Shown here: piece by piece, positions 26,451 to 59,268 of the stretch
Layout of the letters: each line of letters opens with the position of its first letter
How positions within the stretch are numbered: the first letter of the stretch is position 1
Assembly (NCBI RefSeq): GCF_021347895.1
Contig: NC_067127.1
Coordinates: 14,604,984-14,668,983, forward strand
DNA length: 64,000 nucleotides
DNA from: Acanthochromis polyacanthus
Taxonomy: Eukaryota; Chordata; Actinopteri; Pomacentridae
Direction of reading: 5' to 3'
Notes under the pieces: model-generated
Seen by the model: only the letters and a program-made list of their open reading frames with translations
Databases searched by the model: none
Told to the model about the DNA's origin: nothing
Position numbers and translations under genes: made by a program

Positions 26451-26980
26451 TTGTCACAGATGGCATCTCAACACGTCATAATAACAATACAGGTACAAAT
26501 TCCTAAATAATAATGGCTTGATTCTGCAACATTTCACATGTACATTCTTTGAAAATGGTATTTGAACAAATGTACAGGCATGAAAACTGGAATCAAATCT
26601 TGGCTTTGACAAGACCATTCCAAAAGCCTCCATTTCTTCATCTTGATCAACTCCTTGGTGCATCTTCAAGCATCCTTATGACCATTATCCTGTTGAAATG
26701 TTCATCATTGGATAGATGGTCTCACATTATCTTCAAGAGTCTTTTGAAATGATGCAGAATTCTGCCCTGACTTAACAAAGCAACCCCTAAATACCACCAT
26801 GCTTGGTCTAATGAAAGAGTGTCTTTGATCTTTGCCAATCATGTCTGTTGTTACTGAGGGTAACCAAATCTGTCTCTGATTCATATGTCCAGAGCACATT
26901 GCTCCAAAAGGCCTGGTCCTCATGTTTATTTGCAAGGTTTCAGGTTCAAATTAGTGCAATTTTTTTCTAACTGTAGACAC
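26451..26980 (-). pseudogene. Degenerate Tc1-like transposase fossil
   Basis: Read on the minus strand, fragments of a Tc1-type transposase appear in different frames. They include a FWSNVLWTYESE-like match to the first catalytic block, TKHGG near 26780, FQKTLEDNVRPSIQ at about 26705-26750, and LEWSCQSQDL near 26600, which corresponds to the WPSQSPDL box before the last catalytic residue. Frameshifts and stops break it repeatedly. The sequence differs from the intact element at 11.2 kb, so it is another, older lineage. Element ends were not identified. Confidence 0.6.
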
Positions 26981-28970
26981 AAGGATTTGGAAGCCAACAG
27001 TGGATTTAACCAAAGAAATTGTAGAGCTCCTAGAGACTCACTCTTCCTAGGCTGGGCAAACTGAAATTTATTTAAAAATTAAAACACTTTTACTCACAGT
27101 GGAAGTTTATTTTAAATAATTTGAATATCTTTTTAAAAGTAACTTGGCAAGGCCTCCATAAACTTTTTACCATAACACTAAGACCTTAAAGAATTTTTCA
27201 TGACAACACACCATTAGACAATATTCAGATTCTAGATGTCAGATTTAAGACAGGTGATTATTGTAGGATTTCAGTTTTATGTGCTATTTATTTGAGCATA
27301 CCAGCTTTATATATTTTGACAATGATCATAAGGATACAGTATGTCTGAAGTATGTGAAATTCCCATGGATTGCACTTGATTTTCACATGTGAGATCCAAT
27401 ATAGTGTGTTTTTTGGCATTGCTGAACAGCACCACCATTAGGCAACATGCCAAATTGTCCAACTACAACATGTCAGGCAACATTTCACCTGCAGTTGCAA
27501 ATCATGTGCAAATTCTTGACGAAGAAGGAGTTTTCAGAAGGTTCCAAACATAAAATTATGTGCTGTCTGGTCGATAATTGTCTATATTATTGTTATATAT
27601 TAACACTTCTATTATTTACATGGCAGCAATTGTGCAGTCAAATTAAAGTAACGTTTATGTTAACTTTATTCGCTTAAAATGCTTAAGCCAAGGTTGCTGT
27701 GATCACAAAACTATGGAAAACATCGAGGAAAAAAATGCCTCCATTGTATTTTGGAGTGGCTGACTGACTTCAAGGGTATGAGGTTTATTCAGTCTGATAA
27801 ATTAAACAGAGACTCTGCAGATGTTTTGTGTTTGATCAACCAAACAGAGCAAGTAAGATACAACACTTTGAATTTTCTCAGCCATAATGACGCAAACCTC
27901 TTCACATCCAGCAGTCAACTCCACTGAAAAGTGAACATCATTTCAGTCCACTTCTTTCTAGCGTGTAGATTGCTCATTTTGCTTGATTGAAAAGCCTTCA
28001 AAATGGCCCATAGGCTGCAGTTATTAAGGGCATGATAAATTGGGGTGAAATGTAAACACTTGCATTCCTGTTAATGGAAACCACACTGTCAAAAATATAT
28101 ACAGCAGCACTACAAGCAGCAGAGGACATAAAAAATAAAAGCACTCTGGGTAAAAAATGTTCTCTGTGGCAGAACCGAGGAAGATTAGAAGATCTTTTGG
28201 CTGATTTGTTGGACATAAAAAAAGATCAATCACCCGTTTCCATCCATTTTCTAGCTGCTTATACAGGCCAAAGTGACAGTTGTACCGGGGCAAGCAGAGC
28301 TGTTGAGATATCAGTCGACTGTGCCAGAAGCACAGAGAGATGCAGCAGGCATCTTTAGTAGGTGCCAAAAACAGGCTTGTTGAAATATGAAGAGCCATTT
28401 GTTCAACATAAAGTGTAGACCTACCACAATTAAGAGATGAGATATGAACTACTAAATTATCTGTTTTAATAGTTAATTAATCGGTTTAAACATTTTATTT
28501 CCATTTAGATATTTTCATATATAAGTTGTGGAGAGAAGACATTTGAAGATGCCATCTTGGGCTGGAGGAACTCTAATCAACATTTTTAAACATTTCTGAC
28601 ATCTTTTAAACAAAACAACTAATTAATCCTGATATTTTTGACAGTTTTAACTCTTTAACAATGCGTCCTGGAGCTTTTGTTTATAATAAACTTGATTTAG
28701 TAAGTTAATTCTCAGCTGGTCATTTCTTCAAACGATCATTTCAAGTCAAACTGCCTGAAGTTAAAAGAACTAGCACTTTTAAGTTGTACGTTTAAGTTCA
28801 GTTAACTTAAAATTTGCAAAACTTACGTATTTACTTTAAATTAATTACAAACGATAAGTTGACTAAATTTCTCAGTGTGTTGTGGCGTATGGTATGATCA
28901 GTATTACCACTGTGCCTTTGAGCAACACACACGCACCTCCACTGATGGGACGCAGACCGCAGACTATCAC
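26981..28970. other. Intergenic interval upstream of fbxo11
   Basis: AT-rich, no exon recognised. A roughly 35-base piece at about 28228-28262 resembles the tail of the SINE family on the opposite strand but is too short to call. Confidence 0.5.
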
Positions 28971-29203
28971 AGATGGATGCTTAAAAAGCAAAAGTAAAAT
29001 CACTGTTGAATAGACCGCCTGGAACAAGGAAGGCGACGTGACGGCGAGAGGTCCTCCCATGTGATGCGACCGAGGCCGCCTGACGGACTGTGCCTGTCTG
29101 TTATGGCTCCTCCTGCTACAGTGGATCGGGGCTAGACGTAACACCAGTGCGGGGGAACGGGAGCAACACACCGCGATACGTTTCTCGGGAGCCGCGGCTA
29201 AAC

Positions 29204-29239
29204 ATGGCAGATCGTGCAATGCTGAAGAAAAAGACATAG
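29204..29239 (+). CDS. Upstream ORF in the fbxo11 5' leader (11 codons)
   Basis: An ATG in strong context (CTAAACATGG) opens an 11-codon frame (MADRAMLKKKT) that stops at TAG, 70 bases before the fbxo11 start. If the transcript begins upstream of 29204, a scanning ribosome would meet it first, and reinitiation would be needed for full fbxo11 translation. Whether it is transcribed is not known. Confidence 0.4.
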   Translation: MADRAMLKKKT

Positions 29240-29309
29240 ACTGTGTGCTCGGCGTCGCCTCCTCTGCTGCGAAGGCTTCGACATTTCTTCAAGATTAACA
29301 ACACCCCAA

Positions 29310-42724
<13,415 letters not shown>

Positions 42725-43865
42725 GCTCAAGACCTGAGGTCCTTTTGCGCTTCAGCAGTAATGGACAGAAGACACTTTAAGTTGTGCAGTGGAGGAGGAA
42801 ATCCAAACTAAAAAACAGATTCACTTTGACAGAGCATATACAGCGACTTTAAAAAAAAAAAGACTTGGGATACGAATATGCTAAAAGGAGACATTTAGAA
42901 AAAAAAGTCTCATTATGGATGCCTCGCGTTTTCTTTTTCTTCAGTTATTTGACAAAAAAAGGTGACATCAGTGGAACAGAGCAGAAGAGCAGCTGACTCA
43001 GGGTTTGTGGGCGTGTTGACTTGTTCGTGCAAGCGACACTGGTGAGGGATGGACAAAAACCACCGAGGCTCATCTGCGTTTAAAGAAGTGGAAGAACAAG
43101 ATACCGAAGTCGTGTACAGATCCATCGTGGACAGATGCTTAGTCAGAAGAGGCACAACTTTTCTCACGAGGAGGCCAAGGCCCCAAATACAACAATGCTT
43201 CCATCACTGGGCAACCGACGTGCTCGTATGATAAGTACGAGAAAAATGACCTAGCACTTCAGCTTTTTTTTTTTTTTCCCCCTCAAGACAGCTGTTGAGA
43301 TTTGATTTAATGCTTTTTGTGTAGTTTTGTATTTTCATGCAAAAATCTTACTGTACTTGAATGTCTTTATTTTATTAAATGTGTTAATTTTTTTGGTTAT
43401 TATACCCTAGAATTGCTGTAATTATACTCATGTCGCAGTATCTAACTTCTTTCTGTGAAAGAGATCAGAGAAAAGAGAGGAAAACACTAAACTTTTTCTC
43501 CAGCAATGTTGACTCGTGTACATTTGCAACACAGAAAAATAGATGCTGAAATGTGCTTTCACAAGACTTGTATCACTTCTTGTGTTTGGAACAGTATCAT
43601 AAGTGTTTTTTTTTTAATTCCAGTCTGTTTTACATAATCTATGCATATTTTGTGTTTACTGTCTGGCTGTCATGCAAGACAACTCACTGGAAGAAGTGAT
43701 AAAGATGTGGAAAGAAAAAAAATCAACCATTTTTGTTGCATTTTGCTTAGAGGTGCAGTTTGTTTAGCAGCTAAACCCATGATGTGTTTTATTAACACAG
43801 CCTTTTTTTTAACTTGTTACCAAATCAAAAACATTGCCGATGGGGTCAGTTAAGTGGATAATATA

Positions 43866-43889
43866 TACACACACACACACACACACACA
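43866..43889. repeat. (CA)n microsatellite in the fbxo11 3' UTR
   Basis: About 12 uninterrupted CA units. Confidence 0.95.
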
Positions 43890-44293
43890 TCTGTATTAGA
43901 GTAAGCCTGGTTGTTTTTCTTCTCAAACAGGCACAAATGCTGCTTCATGGCCTGTAAAGACAGTTTTATTTTAGAGACTTCAAAGACAAGTCTTGTGAAA
44001 GCATTTCTTCTGTGTTTTTCCATTGTTTGCCAATGTTGCTGGAGAATTTCAAAAGCTCTTACTCTACTGAAGCTGAGACAAGTATCTATATACAGCGCTT
44101 TATGGTTTCATTGCCCCCCTTCCTCCCCATTCATGTGTACTGGTGATTGTGGGTTCTCATACAGACTGAAATGTATGCATGTATCATAACATCTAGACTT
44201 AATATATTGTGAAGTATTCAATAACCGTTATGTAGGCGCTAGCGTGAATTAAAAGGGTTTAATTTCCTAGATGAAACATTGTCATTTTTTAAA

Positions 44294-44306
44294 AATAAAC
44301 TTTATT
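44294..44306. terminator. Bidirectional polyadenylation signal for fbxo11 and msh6
   Basis: The 13-mer AATAAACTTTATT holds AATAAA on the plus strand (44294-44299) and AATAAA on the minus strand (44306-44301), separated by one base. It is the last plus-strand AATAAA I see downstream of fbxo11, and it lies about 85 bases after the msh6 stop codon. Cleavage 10-30 bases downstream on each strand would make the two mature transcripts overlap by a few tens of bases. The motif is read directly; its use as a signal is inferred. Confidence 0.7.
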
Positions 44307-44391
44307 AGATCATCACAGTAGTGTTTTTTCCAAATGCTGAGCTCACAAAAAAAATAAATCAGCAACAGCGGAGTTTTTTTTGTTGTACAAA

Positions 44392-51986
<7,595 letters not shown>

Positions 51987-52260
51987 TTAAGCGAGTTTTA
52001 AAGTATTTTTTTCTATTTTGTGGAAGAGCTGGGTCCTATGGCATCACCTACTGCCCAGCGCGCGAGCGCAGTCCGTTCGCGGGAAACATGCGCAGGCGCT
52101 TTGTGGGCGGAGTCACGAGTCTTGCCCAATCATCAGCGAGTACACTGTGATATGAAACCACGTGATCCAAACATGATTTCCCTTGTTGGCCATATTGTTG
52201 GCGCCGAGAGAGAGTTTTTTTTCTCATTTCCCCCTCCAACTTTATTTTTAAGGAAGTGTG
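51987..52260 (-). promoter_or_regulatory. msh6 promoter region with E2F-, GC-box-, CCAAT- and E-box-like sites
   Basis: Upstream of the ATG at 51986 lie, in order, an E2F-like TTCGCGGGAAA (52076-52086), a GC box GGGCGG (52105-52110), CCAAT (52126-52130), an E-box CACGTG (52159-52164) and another E2F-like TTGGCGCC (52198-52205). CpG density is raised at 52050-52120. There is no TATA box. E2F and Sp1-type control would suit an S-phase DNA repair gene. The site matches are read by eye; their use is inferred. Confidence 0.6.
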
Positions 52261-52447
52261 TATGTGCAGTTTATACCTCGTGTCTCAAGTGGAGTTAGGG
52301 GCTTTCAGTGTCACATATTTGGAAAACTGTCATAGACTATACAACAAACTAAATTAAAGAACAAGCCCTGGTCCTCACCTGCAAAGTCTCCCCAGAGAGA
52401 GATGCAAAATATATTCGGCAACACGTTAGCTCATTAGGCCTTATAAA

Positions 52448-54470
52448 AATTGAATGCAAAATGCCTACAAACAGCTACAAAGACATGCAGAATATCAACA
52501 AGTTGCATGGTGTGACACAGAAAACATTTGCATCAACACAGCAGCGTCTTTTTCTGTCTCTTCAAGTCTTCTTCCCTTATGGAAGACACATGTCAAGGCC
52601 TTTGACATGTTGGTGCCTAGGGGTCCATTGTTTTATCCATGGAGTTAGGATTGCCTGATGGAAGAAAAGACAAGGTAAGAAGTCACATCTGTCTGCGTGT
52701 TCTTTTTTGCTTCGATTATTATAAGGAAATTCTTAAATTGTTATGAGATTCATTGGTCATCATTGAACTAGAATTTGACCTGAGTTGTTAGTAGCTTTCA
52801 ATGTAGGCTGTCTTTCAGATGTCAGAGGGGATAAACAAACATATTATTATGATTATTATGACTATTATTGTTGCTATACAGATAATGTTAAGATAGTAAA
52901 TTCAATTCAAGGGGAACAGTTTCTCAACCTTATCCGACTGAACGTGTTTAACTCTGAAATTGAAATAGAAAGCCCATCCTCTTGTTAGTCCGTTTATGAG
53001 TTTTGTGTTTTTTAATTATGGTATCATTTATTGTGGTCTACATCTACCATAAACCTCTCCATATAAGAAAGATAAAACAACTTCTGCCTATGTTCATGAC
53101 ATCTGCGGAGTGTCATATCATATAAAGTGTATATGGAGTTGAATATTTTATAATTTTACTGATCATTAGAAATATAAGGGATGTAGCAAATTGACAGTGC
53201 AAGAAACAAATGTCATCTGTAAGTTCTTCCTTTCCAAGTGTCACACAGGCTCTGTAATATTTTGTACTATTTTTTTACCGCCAGCAGAGAGCAGCAGAAT
53301 ACTGGAAGCTTCGTGAGCCTATTCCTTAATATACTATTCTAATCATGTAGCTTAAAAATAGCAGTACAAGTATTCTAGTCTCTTCTCTGCACTGCTCAAG
53401 GTAGTATTTGACACAAAAAACCCAGCCTGTTATCTCTGTGTTAAGCATTTGCTGTAAAAATAACATCAATGATGATTTGTGACCACTTTGTTTAATATGT
53501 CATAGTGTTGTACAGTTTGATTACAAGGTATAAAAAGAGCAATGGGTCTAAAAGCTTTTATGAAAAGGAACCTAAGAAGAAGCTTTGTTTCAGCAAAACT
53601 GTCCACCTGAAATATTATAGTCTACCTAGTAATGTTCTTCCAAGCTAGGTACTAAAATGCCCAACAGCATTTATTGATGCTATTGTCAAAGTACAGAAAT
53701 ACCGCTATAACCACCAGAAAATAAGAATGGTCTTACATATTCAAAACATCCAAACATCCACCCACACACTTTTTTTGGCATATGGTGTGTGGGTGACAGA
53801 AAGCATCTAATTAAGTTAGCATTATGAAACCTTACACAGCGGTTGTTTTGAGGAGCTCTTTCAATTCGGTGTGAGATTTAGTGCCACTAATCAATGAGTA
53901 AACATGAGCTGTATTGTCATGCCGTCATCGGGATCTTGAGGGGCTTTATTAGACAAAGCGCACACAATGTCATGAACCGTGTGTCACACATTATATATGA
54001 AACCTCAATTAATGGAGTGACTTTTAGCAGAACGAAAGCAGCTAGTTATGTTTGAAGTTTTACATAATTAAAGATCTTGTACACTCTGGGGAAAACAAGA
54101 AAATTCCTCATCCTTAGTAACTTTCAGCTCTCCAGGAAGCTGCAGTCTGCAAAAGAGCAGCTAATTAACAGAAACAAAAATTTCCTGAAGCGAACAAAGG
54201 CCTTTTTTTCACAGCAGAAATTTTGACTTATCTCTTTTTAAAGAAAAGAAAAAAAACCAACAGGTGTTTCCTGATGACATTAACTGTGACTAAATTATAT
54301 TAAATTGTTCCTGTAAGACATTACAATGGGACATTAAGCTATAATATGCAAAGCAGGTAAACGGTAATTACCATTGATATTATTGCTTACACCTACTTTT
54401 ACTCTTTTTAAATTAGTTCCATTTTGCTAATGACTTGGGAGATGGTTTCAAACGTATCCAAAATGATACC
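52448..54470. other. Intergenic DNA upstream of msh6, part 1
   Basis: No gene recognised. A hairpin with 11-bp arms, CACCCACACAC and GTGTGTGGGTG, lies near 53759-53796. The rest is AT-rich single-copy-looking sequence. Confidence 0.5.
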
Positions 54471-54479
54471 CAAGGTGCT

Positions 54480-54640
54480 GTTACTGGATTCTTATTTCAT
54501 TGCTGGGTTGTTGCTAAGTTGTTGCAAAACGGGTTCTAAGTTGTTGCTAAGAGGTTGCTGAGGTGCTCATGGGGTTTAGCTGTGAGGTAGTTTTAGGTCA
54601 CTAGGTTGTTGCTATGGTTTTCTGAGTTAGTAGTGGCACT
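54480..54640. repeat. Degenerate minisatellite, GTTGTTGCTAAG-type
   Basis: Repeated variants of GGGTTGTTGCTAAG, AAGTTGTTGC, AAGAGGTTGCTGAGG and TAGGTTGTTGCTATGG run for about 150 bp. GGTTGCTAGG-like repeats of this sort are frequent in fish genomes. Confidence 0.6.
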
Positions 54641-56460
54641 GCTAGTAGTCTCAGCAGTTCATTCAGGACACCTGTAGAAATTACCATAAAGCTCTCGTTA
54701 TTTATTGTATGAGGAGGCCATATTATGTATGCTAGGTTGTAATAAAATAACCTGCAGCACTAAATATGAAAATGCCAATTGAAAGGCAGTTGGTGGACTT
54801 ATTAAATGCCTTCTTCAGTCATCTTCATTCTTGGATCCCTGTCTTATCATACTGCTTGCTTCTTTCCTTACATATTCCTGCAGCACATCCTCCATCCACA
54901 GTGGCTGTTTGCCCAGCAGGCACACTAATAAGGCTGATGCAACAGCGTGGAGCAGCGCGGGTTGACGGGGTGAGTTTCTGCAGTCAATGTTAAACTGTAT
55001 TTTATCAAATCAAGTGTTTCCTCACCTCTCACCCTTTCAGAATATTGAGAGCAGTATTGCTACAAGCCAGAGAGCGATACACAGCAGACTGTAAGGCTCA
55101 TAAAGTATTTATATTCCGAGCACAGAAATCCTCTTAAAAGACTGCCTCTGAACAGACAGCACGCTTGTTTGAGTTGTGTCAAGTGTTTTAGGAAATGAAG
55201 TGGGCAAGACGTGTGAGGTGAAGGCTTGAATAGCACTGGAGAATGTTAAATCTTGTTCTGCCCTCGGTGATGTGGCCGTCGCCTGGTCCTAAACCTGCTT
55301 CAGGCAAGATTTATGTGTAAAAAATACACCCACCTCATCTGCCTAACTCATGAATGGGGCTGAAAAAGAGAACATTATTACCTCCCACCTCATTGAGAGC
55401 TGCAGAATGAAAGTCATGTGTTCGGAATGGGCACTTGTGGGATATTATTTTTGTACACAGAAAGTGATAAATTGAACATTTGTGAGCGACAAAATATTCT
55501 TACCAAACGGCAGCGAGCAGGCTGAACTGAGCAATTCAAACTGAATTTGCCTTTGATATAACTTATTTTTATCATTGCCATCTCTAAAAGGCAACATGAA
55601 GAAGATGTTTATGTCATGTAGAATGTCCGAATGTTGAAATACAGCACTTGTTGTCCTCTGAAATTGTAATATAGTGGGACCACCAAATTGCAAAGTTGTG
55701 TAGCTTCGACAGAACATACTTTTACTGGAGATTGTCTTTGTTGTTTTTGGGTGATTTTGAGTATCGCATGCTGCTCGCTTTGTTTCTATAAGTTTAAAAA
55801 CCATGCATTCAGAAGCCAGTTGTTGACACATCATTGAATATTACAATCGGCCATCACTTCTAGTGCTACCAGTAGAAATTTTAAATACTTCTTATATATT
55901 CTTATTTAAGACACAAGCAGGATGTCAGGGGCAGAGCTCGGTGGACACTGTTTAATTATTTCTGTGGTGAAAGTAAGGATGGGGATTCCTGTCAAAAAAA
56001 TACAGCACCTGACTCTGTTTGGATCCTGAGAGTTATTCTGCACCACAGCCATTAAATGCAGGACAGGATGGAGGGACTTGTTTTAAAAGGGAAAAAAAAC
56101 AAATGCCTTAAAAACTGAATTATTAACATCAAATTTAATAGCCATCTCTATAGACATCTATCTGGAGCAGAGTAAAAAGCAATAAAGCTGACGAGAGAAC
56201 AGAGCCTCTCTCTGCATCTCTCTTGTTTGTATTCCTGTTTTCTCTTTGATGGGCTGCACCACCACCGCCTTACCTGTTAACAGTGTTTTTATTTATTTAT
56301 TTACCCCCTTTTTTTTGTTCTTCCTGTGCGTCTTTCCTTCCTCTCTAACCCGAATCAGCGCTGTTAGAAAGCAAGCTCCATGGGACTCCTCTCAGTATAA
56401 TGAGGACTTTCACATCAGACTTATGAAGGGAGTAATTTCCCGAGCACTGCTGGGACTGCA
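54641..56460. other. Intergenic DNA upstream of msh6, part 2
   Basis: No supported gene. A stretch ending GACGGG|GTGAGT near 54970, with CATCCACAG about 70 bases earlier, looks like splice sites but encodes nothing recognisable. Confidence 0.45.
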
Positions 56461-56462
56461 TC

Positions 56463-56543
<81 letters not shown>
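56463..56543. repeat. (TA)n followed by (GA)n microsatellite
   Basis: About 59 bases of TA repeat with one AA interruption, then about 10 GA units. Confidence 0.95.
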
Positions 56544-56544
<1 letters not shown>

Positions 56545-57754
56545 CGACATGAAATAAAAAGTCAGCCCTTCCTCTCCATCCTTCCTCCTTCCTTCCTCTC
56601 ATCTTTTTCTTCCTCCGTCTCTGCCGCTTAATGGGGTGAGCAGATAAACACAGGTTCCCTCTTTGTTGTTGCTCCCATTTTACACCGACATGAGACGGAG
56701 TTTATGATCACAGGGTTTCATTTCTACTTTTGTTTCTTCACGCCGAAACACGAAAACCAATTAAAAGTCCTAATGCAAATGATGAATGCCTCTTGCCGCT
56801 GTCCTACTGCTCTGTTCTGCCAGAGGACCTTATCGAAATACCATAAATGTGTAAGGTTCGGTCACATATTAATTCAGCTGCTTCGGGGGGAGCTGGAGTG
56901 GGGGCCCGTCACTGATAGTGGAGTGATAGTGCAGTCAGCAGATTTAACAGCAACTGCAGTATCTTTTTCTCTACACAGAGCGCATTTGTGTGGAGTAAAT
57001 GGGAGAAAGAGAGATTGAAAAAGATATTGCAGCGTACAGTCGACTATATTGTCTTCCTTGTGGTGCGGCATGAACGATTTCGTCTATATTTAGATACATG
57101 TCATCACCGAGTCTTTGCAAATGTGTTTATTTCGAGCACCCACACCAATAAAACATGCAAAATTTGACCATAAAGCGCCAACAAGCAAATACTTGGTATA
57201 ATTTACTTTTCCATCATCTCTTGAATTTGTGCTCTTCTTCAGAAGCAGTGCACACTGCACATTGATTTGCAATTCAAAAGCAATTTAGCCACCTCCATTT
57301 TTAGAATCTGTTTTTTTTTGTTTTTTTTACTGTCCGTCACAAAGCAGTGGAAATTTGTCTTTGCCTTATAAGTAAGTAAAAACCTCACAGTCCACATCCT
57401 TCTCTCTCTCTTTATTTGCATCTCTCTCAGTCTTAAGCTCCACTGAAACATGCTTAGTTCTGGTCATTTCTTTTGTCTTAAAGCTCATTATTTTTCCTGT
57501 TTCTTATTATTATGCTACAAAACTGTAGTGTAAATAAATGATTGCTGTCAGTCTGTTTCACATTCGCCTTCATTTTAGACACAAATTCATCTGAACTGGC
57601 ATTTCTTCAGCGTAATTTCTCTGGACAGATTCAGGACGGATCAGTTTATCAGAGTGAAAGCTGGTTAAAAAGACATTACCTGGCTCTTGTTCTTTCATGC
57701 CATACACAGAGCTTGAAGCTACTGACTGCTTTAAATTAATTTTTCATTTATATT

Positions 57755-58800
57755 TATTTAATCAGGAAGTCTCATTGAGATCAAAATCTTTTCTGCAAGA
57801 GAGGCCTGAATACAATAGCTACATATTCAATCATAATGCCACAATTTTTTTACATTCTAGACAATAATTAGAATAGTTTCAAGAGTTATGGAAAGTAGAA
57901 CCTAGAGTTTTAAAGTCTCTAAGGTTGAATTAGTGTCTTTAGGTTCAAACGGTGTTGCAGTTCATCCCTTTAGTGAGGTGCACTGTGTTAGAAATCGTGT
58001 TCCCCAGTTCAGTGTCAATGTAAAACCAATATTTCCTGTGATCTGGTGTCACGATGATGAGCTCTGAACTCAGCGATGTTCGATATCTTGGCACTGCAGA
58101 CAGTGAGGACATCTAGATGAAAACATGCTGATGCCTTCTAGTCGCCTGTAATGTCCAGCCAACCTTCTCCTTTAACTCACAGTGGTCAGTGTGATAACTG
58201 TCTGCAGTAATGAATCACAGCATGCTGAGCGGTTTCAGTGTGAGCATACAGGTTATCTCCATAGTCCAGTGTAGATAGTACGGTGGGTTGTAATAATGAT
58301 GTAGCAAAAGCACACTAGGTTGTATAAGAATCCAATCTGAACCTCTTCCTGACCAGATCCCTTGATATTTATAGTGCTTGATTGATCACGACTTACAGTA
58401 TAGATAGCATTTGGAACCTCATTGCTTCAAGGTCTTCATCATTTATTCCATTTCTAGCGTACAATACACTTTGAATTTAACAGAGAGGTCTGCAGGTTAT
58501 TGAACGTAGTCTGTAACCTAAAGAAAACCTGGTTTGCAGTGGGACTGATAGCATACAAGATGGTATCAACAGCATAAAATGTGCGTCATGGTGTTAAGAT
58601 GGGCAATGAATATATTTTATCTTCAGAGGAAGAGTCATTGGACCTAATACTGAGCCTTGAGGAACACTTTTGTCAACCATCTGTACACTTGATATGTAAC
58701 CGTCAACAGCTGCAGTTGGAACAGAGATCTCTGATTTTAAGTAGCTTGAAACAGAACATCAAAATCAAACAGCAACCGCTGGGCTGAAAATTTAGCCAAT
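57755..58800 (-). mobile_element. Degenerate LINE reverse-transcriptase remnant
   Basis: On the minus strand 58637-58680 encodes VDKSVPQGSVLGP, the conserved block before the palm C motif in LINE reverse transcriptases (consensus GVPQGSVLGPLLF). No long frame survives around it. The 3' end on the minus strand (about 57810-57755) reads AAGATTTTGATCTCAATGAG, then ACTTCCTGATTAAATAAA, resembling the terminus of a common fish LINE. Boundaries are approximate. Confidence 0.6.
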
Positions 58801-59268
58801 TGGCAAGTGCCAAAAATTGCAGTTCCCCAATTTCCCACTTGGAGTTGGTTCAAGCAGTGTGTCAGTCCCAGTAGACCTGTATGTTAAAACATGAAACTAT
58901 ACAGCAGAAATGAACATGTTTACAGCCTGATACTTAAAGCTGCTGTCCGGAGTTTCCGTTTGTTTTCAATTTATGTATCATTTTTTAACAAAGCTTAAAT
59001 GTGTTAGTCTAGTTCGATACTATAATATAAAGTTAGTATAACGCGATATGAAAATTTATTCCTGAGCTCCGCCTTCCTCTCATAGACCCCCATGTTATTC
59101 CAAAAAGCGCGGGTCGCTGCCGACCAATCAAGTTCGAGCTTCAGCTTTGTCATGCTGTCAATCAACGGTTACGCGCACAGCAAGCAAGTCCATGCAGAGG
59201 TGGGCGAGCTACGCACTACGCAACCGCGCGCACGTTTGTTTTGCTTGTGGAGGAGAGAGCATCAGGGA

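Larger units (their letters stand above)
42725..44320 (+). other. fbxo11: fbxo11 3' UTR
   Basis: Sequence from the stop codon to the last plausible plus-strand polyadenylation signal (AATAAA 44294-44299). Earlier variants occur (ATTAAA 43374-43379 and 44248-44253), so shorter forms are possible. It is AT-rich with a (CA)12 repeat at 43866-43889. The exact cleavage site is not visible. Confidence 0.65.

Noticed and set aside
28228..28262. Short match to the SINE tail on the minus strand
   Set aside because: Only about 35 bases with mismatches, too short to call an element.
52020..52298. Plus-strand frames upstream of msh6, considered as a divergent partner gene
   Set aside because: They are short frames in the GC-rich promoter without domains. 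No evidence of a divergent transcript.
54766..54993. 75-codon frame ending near a GTGAGT donor-like site
   Set aside because: Acceptor- and donor-like sequences are present, but the peptide matches nothing known and chance splice-like sites are common.
56246..56557. 103-codon frame with Tyr-Ile and Arg-Glu runs
   Set aside because: It is a translation of the (TA)n/(GA)n microsatellite.
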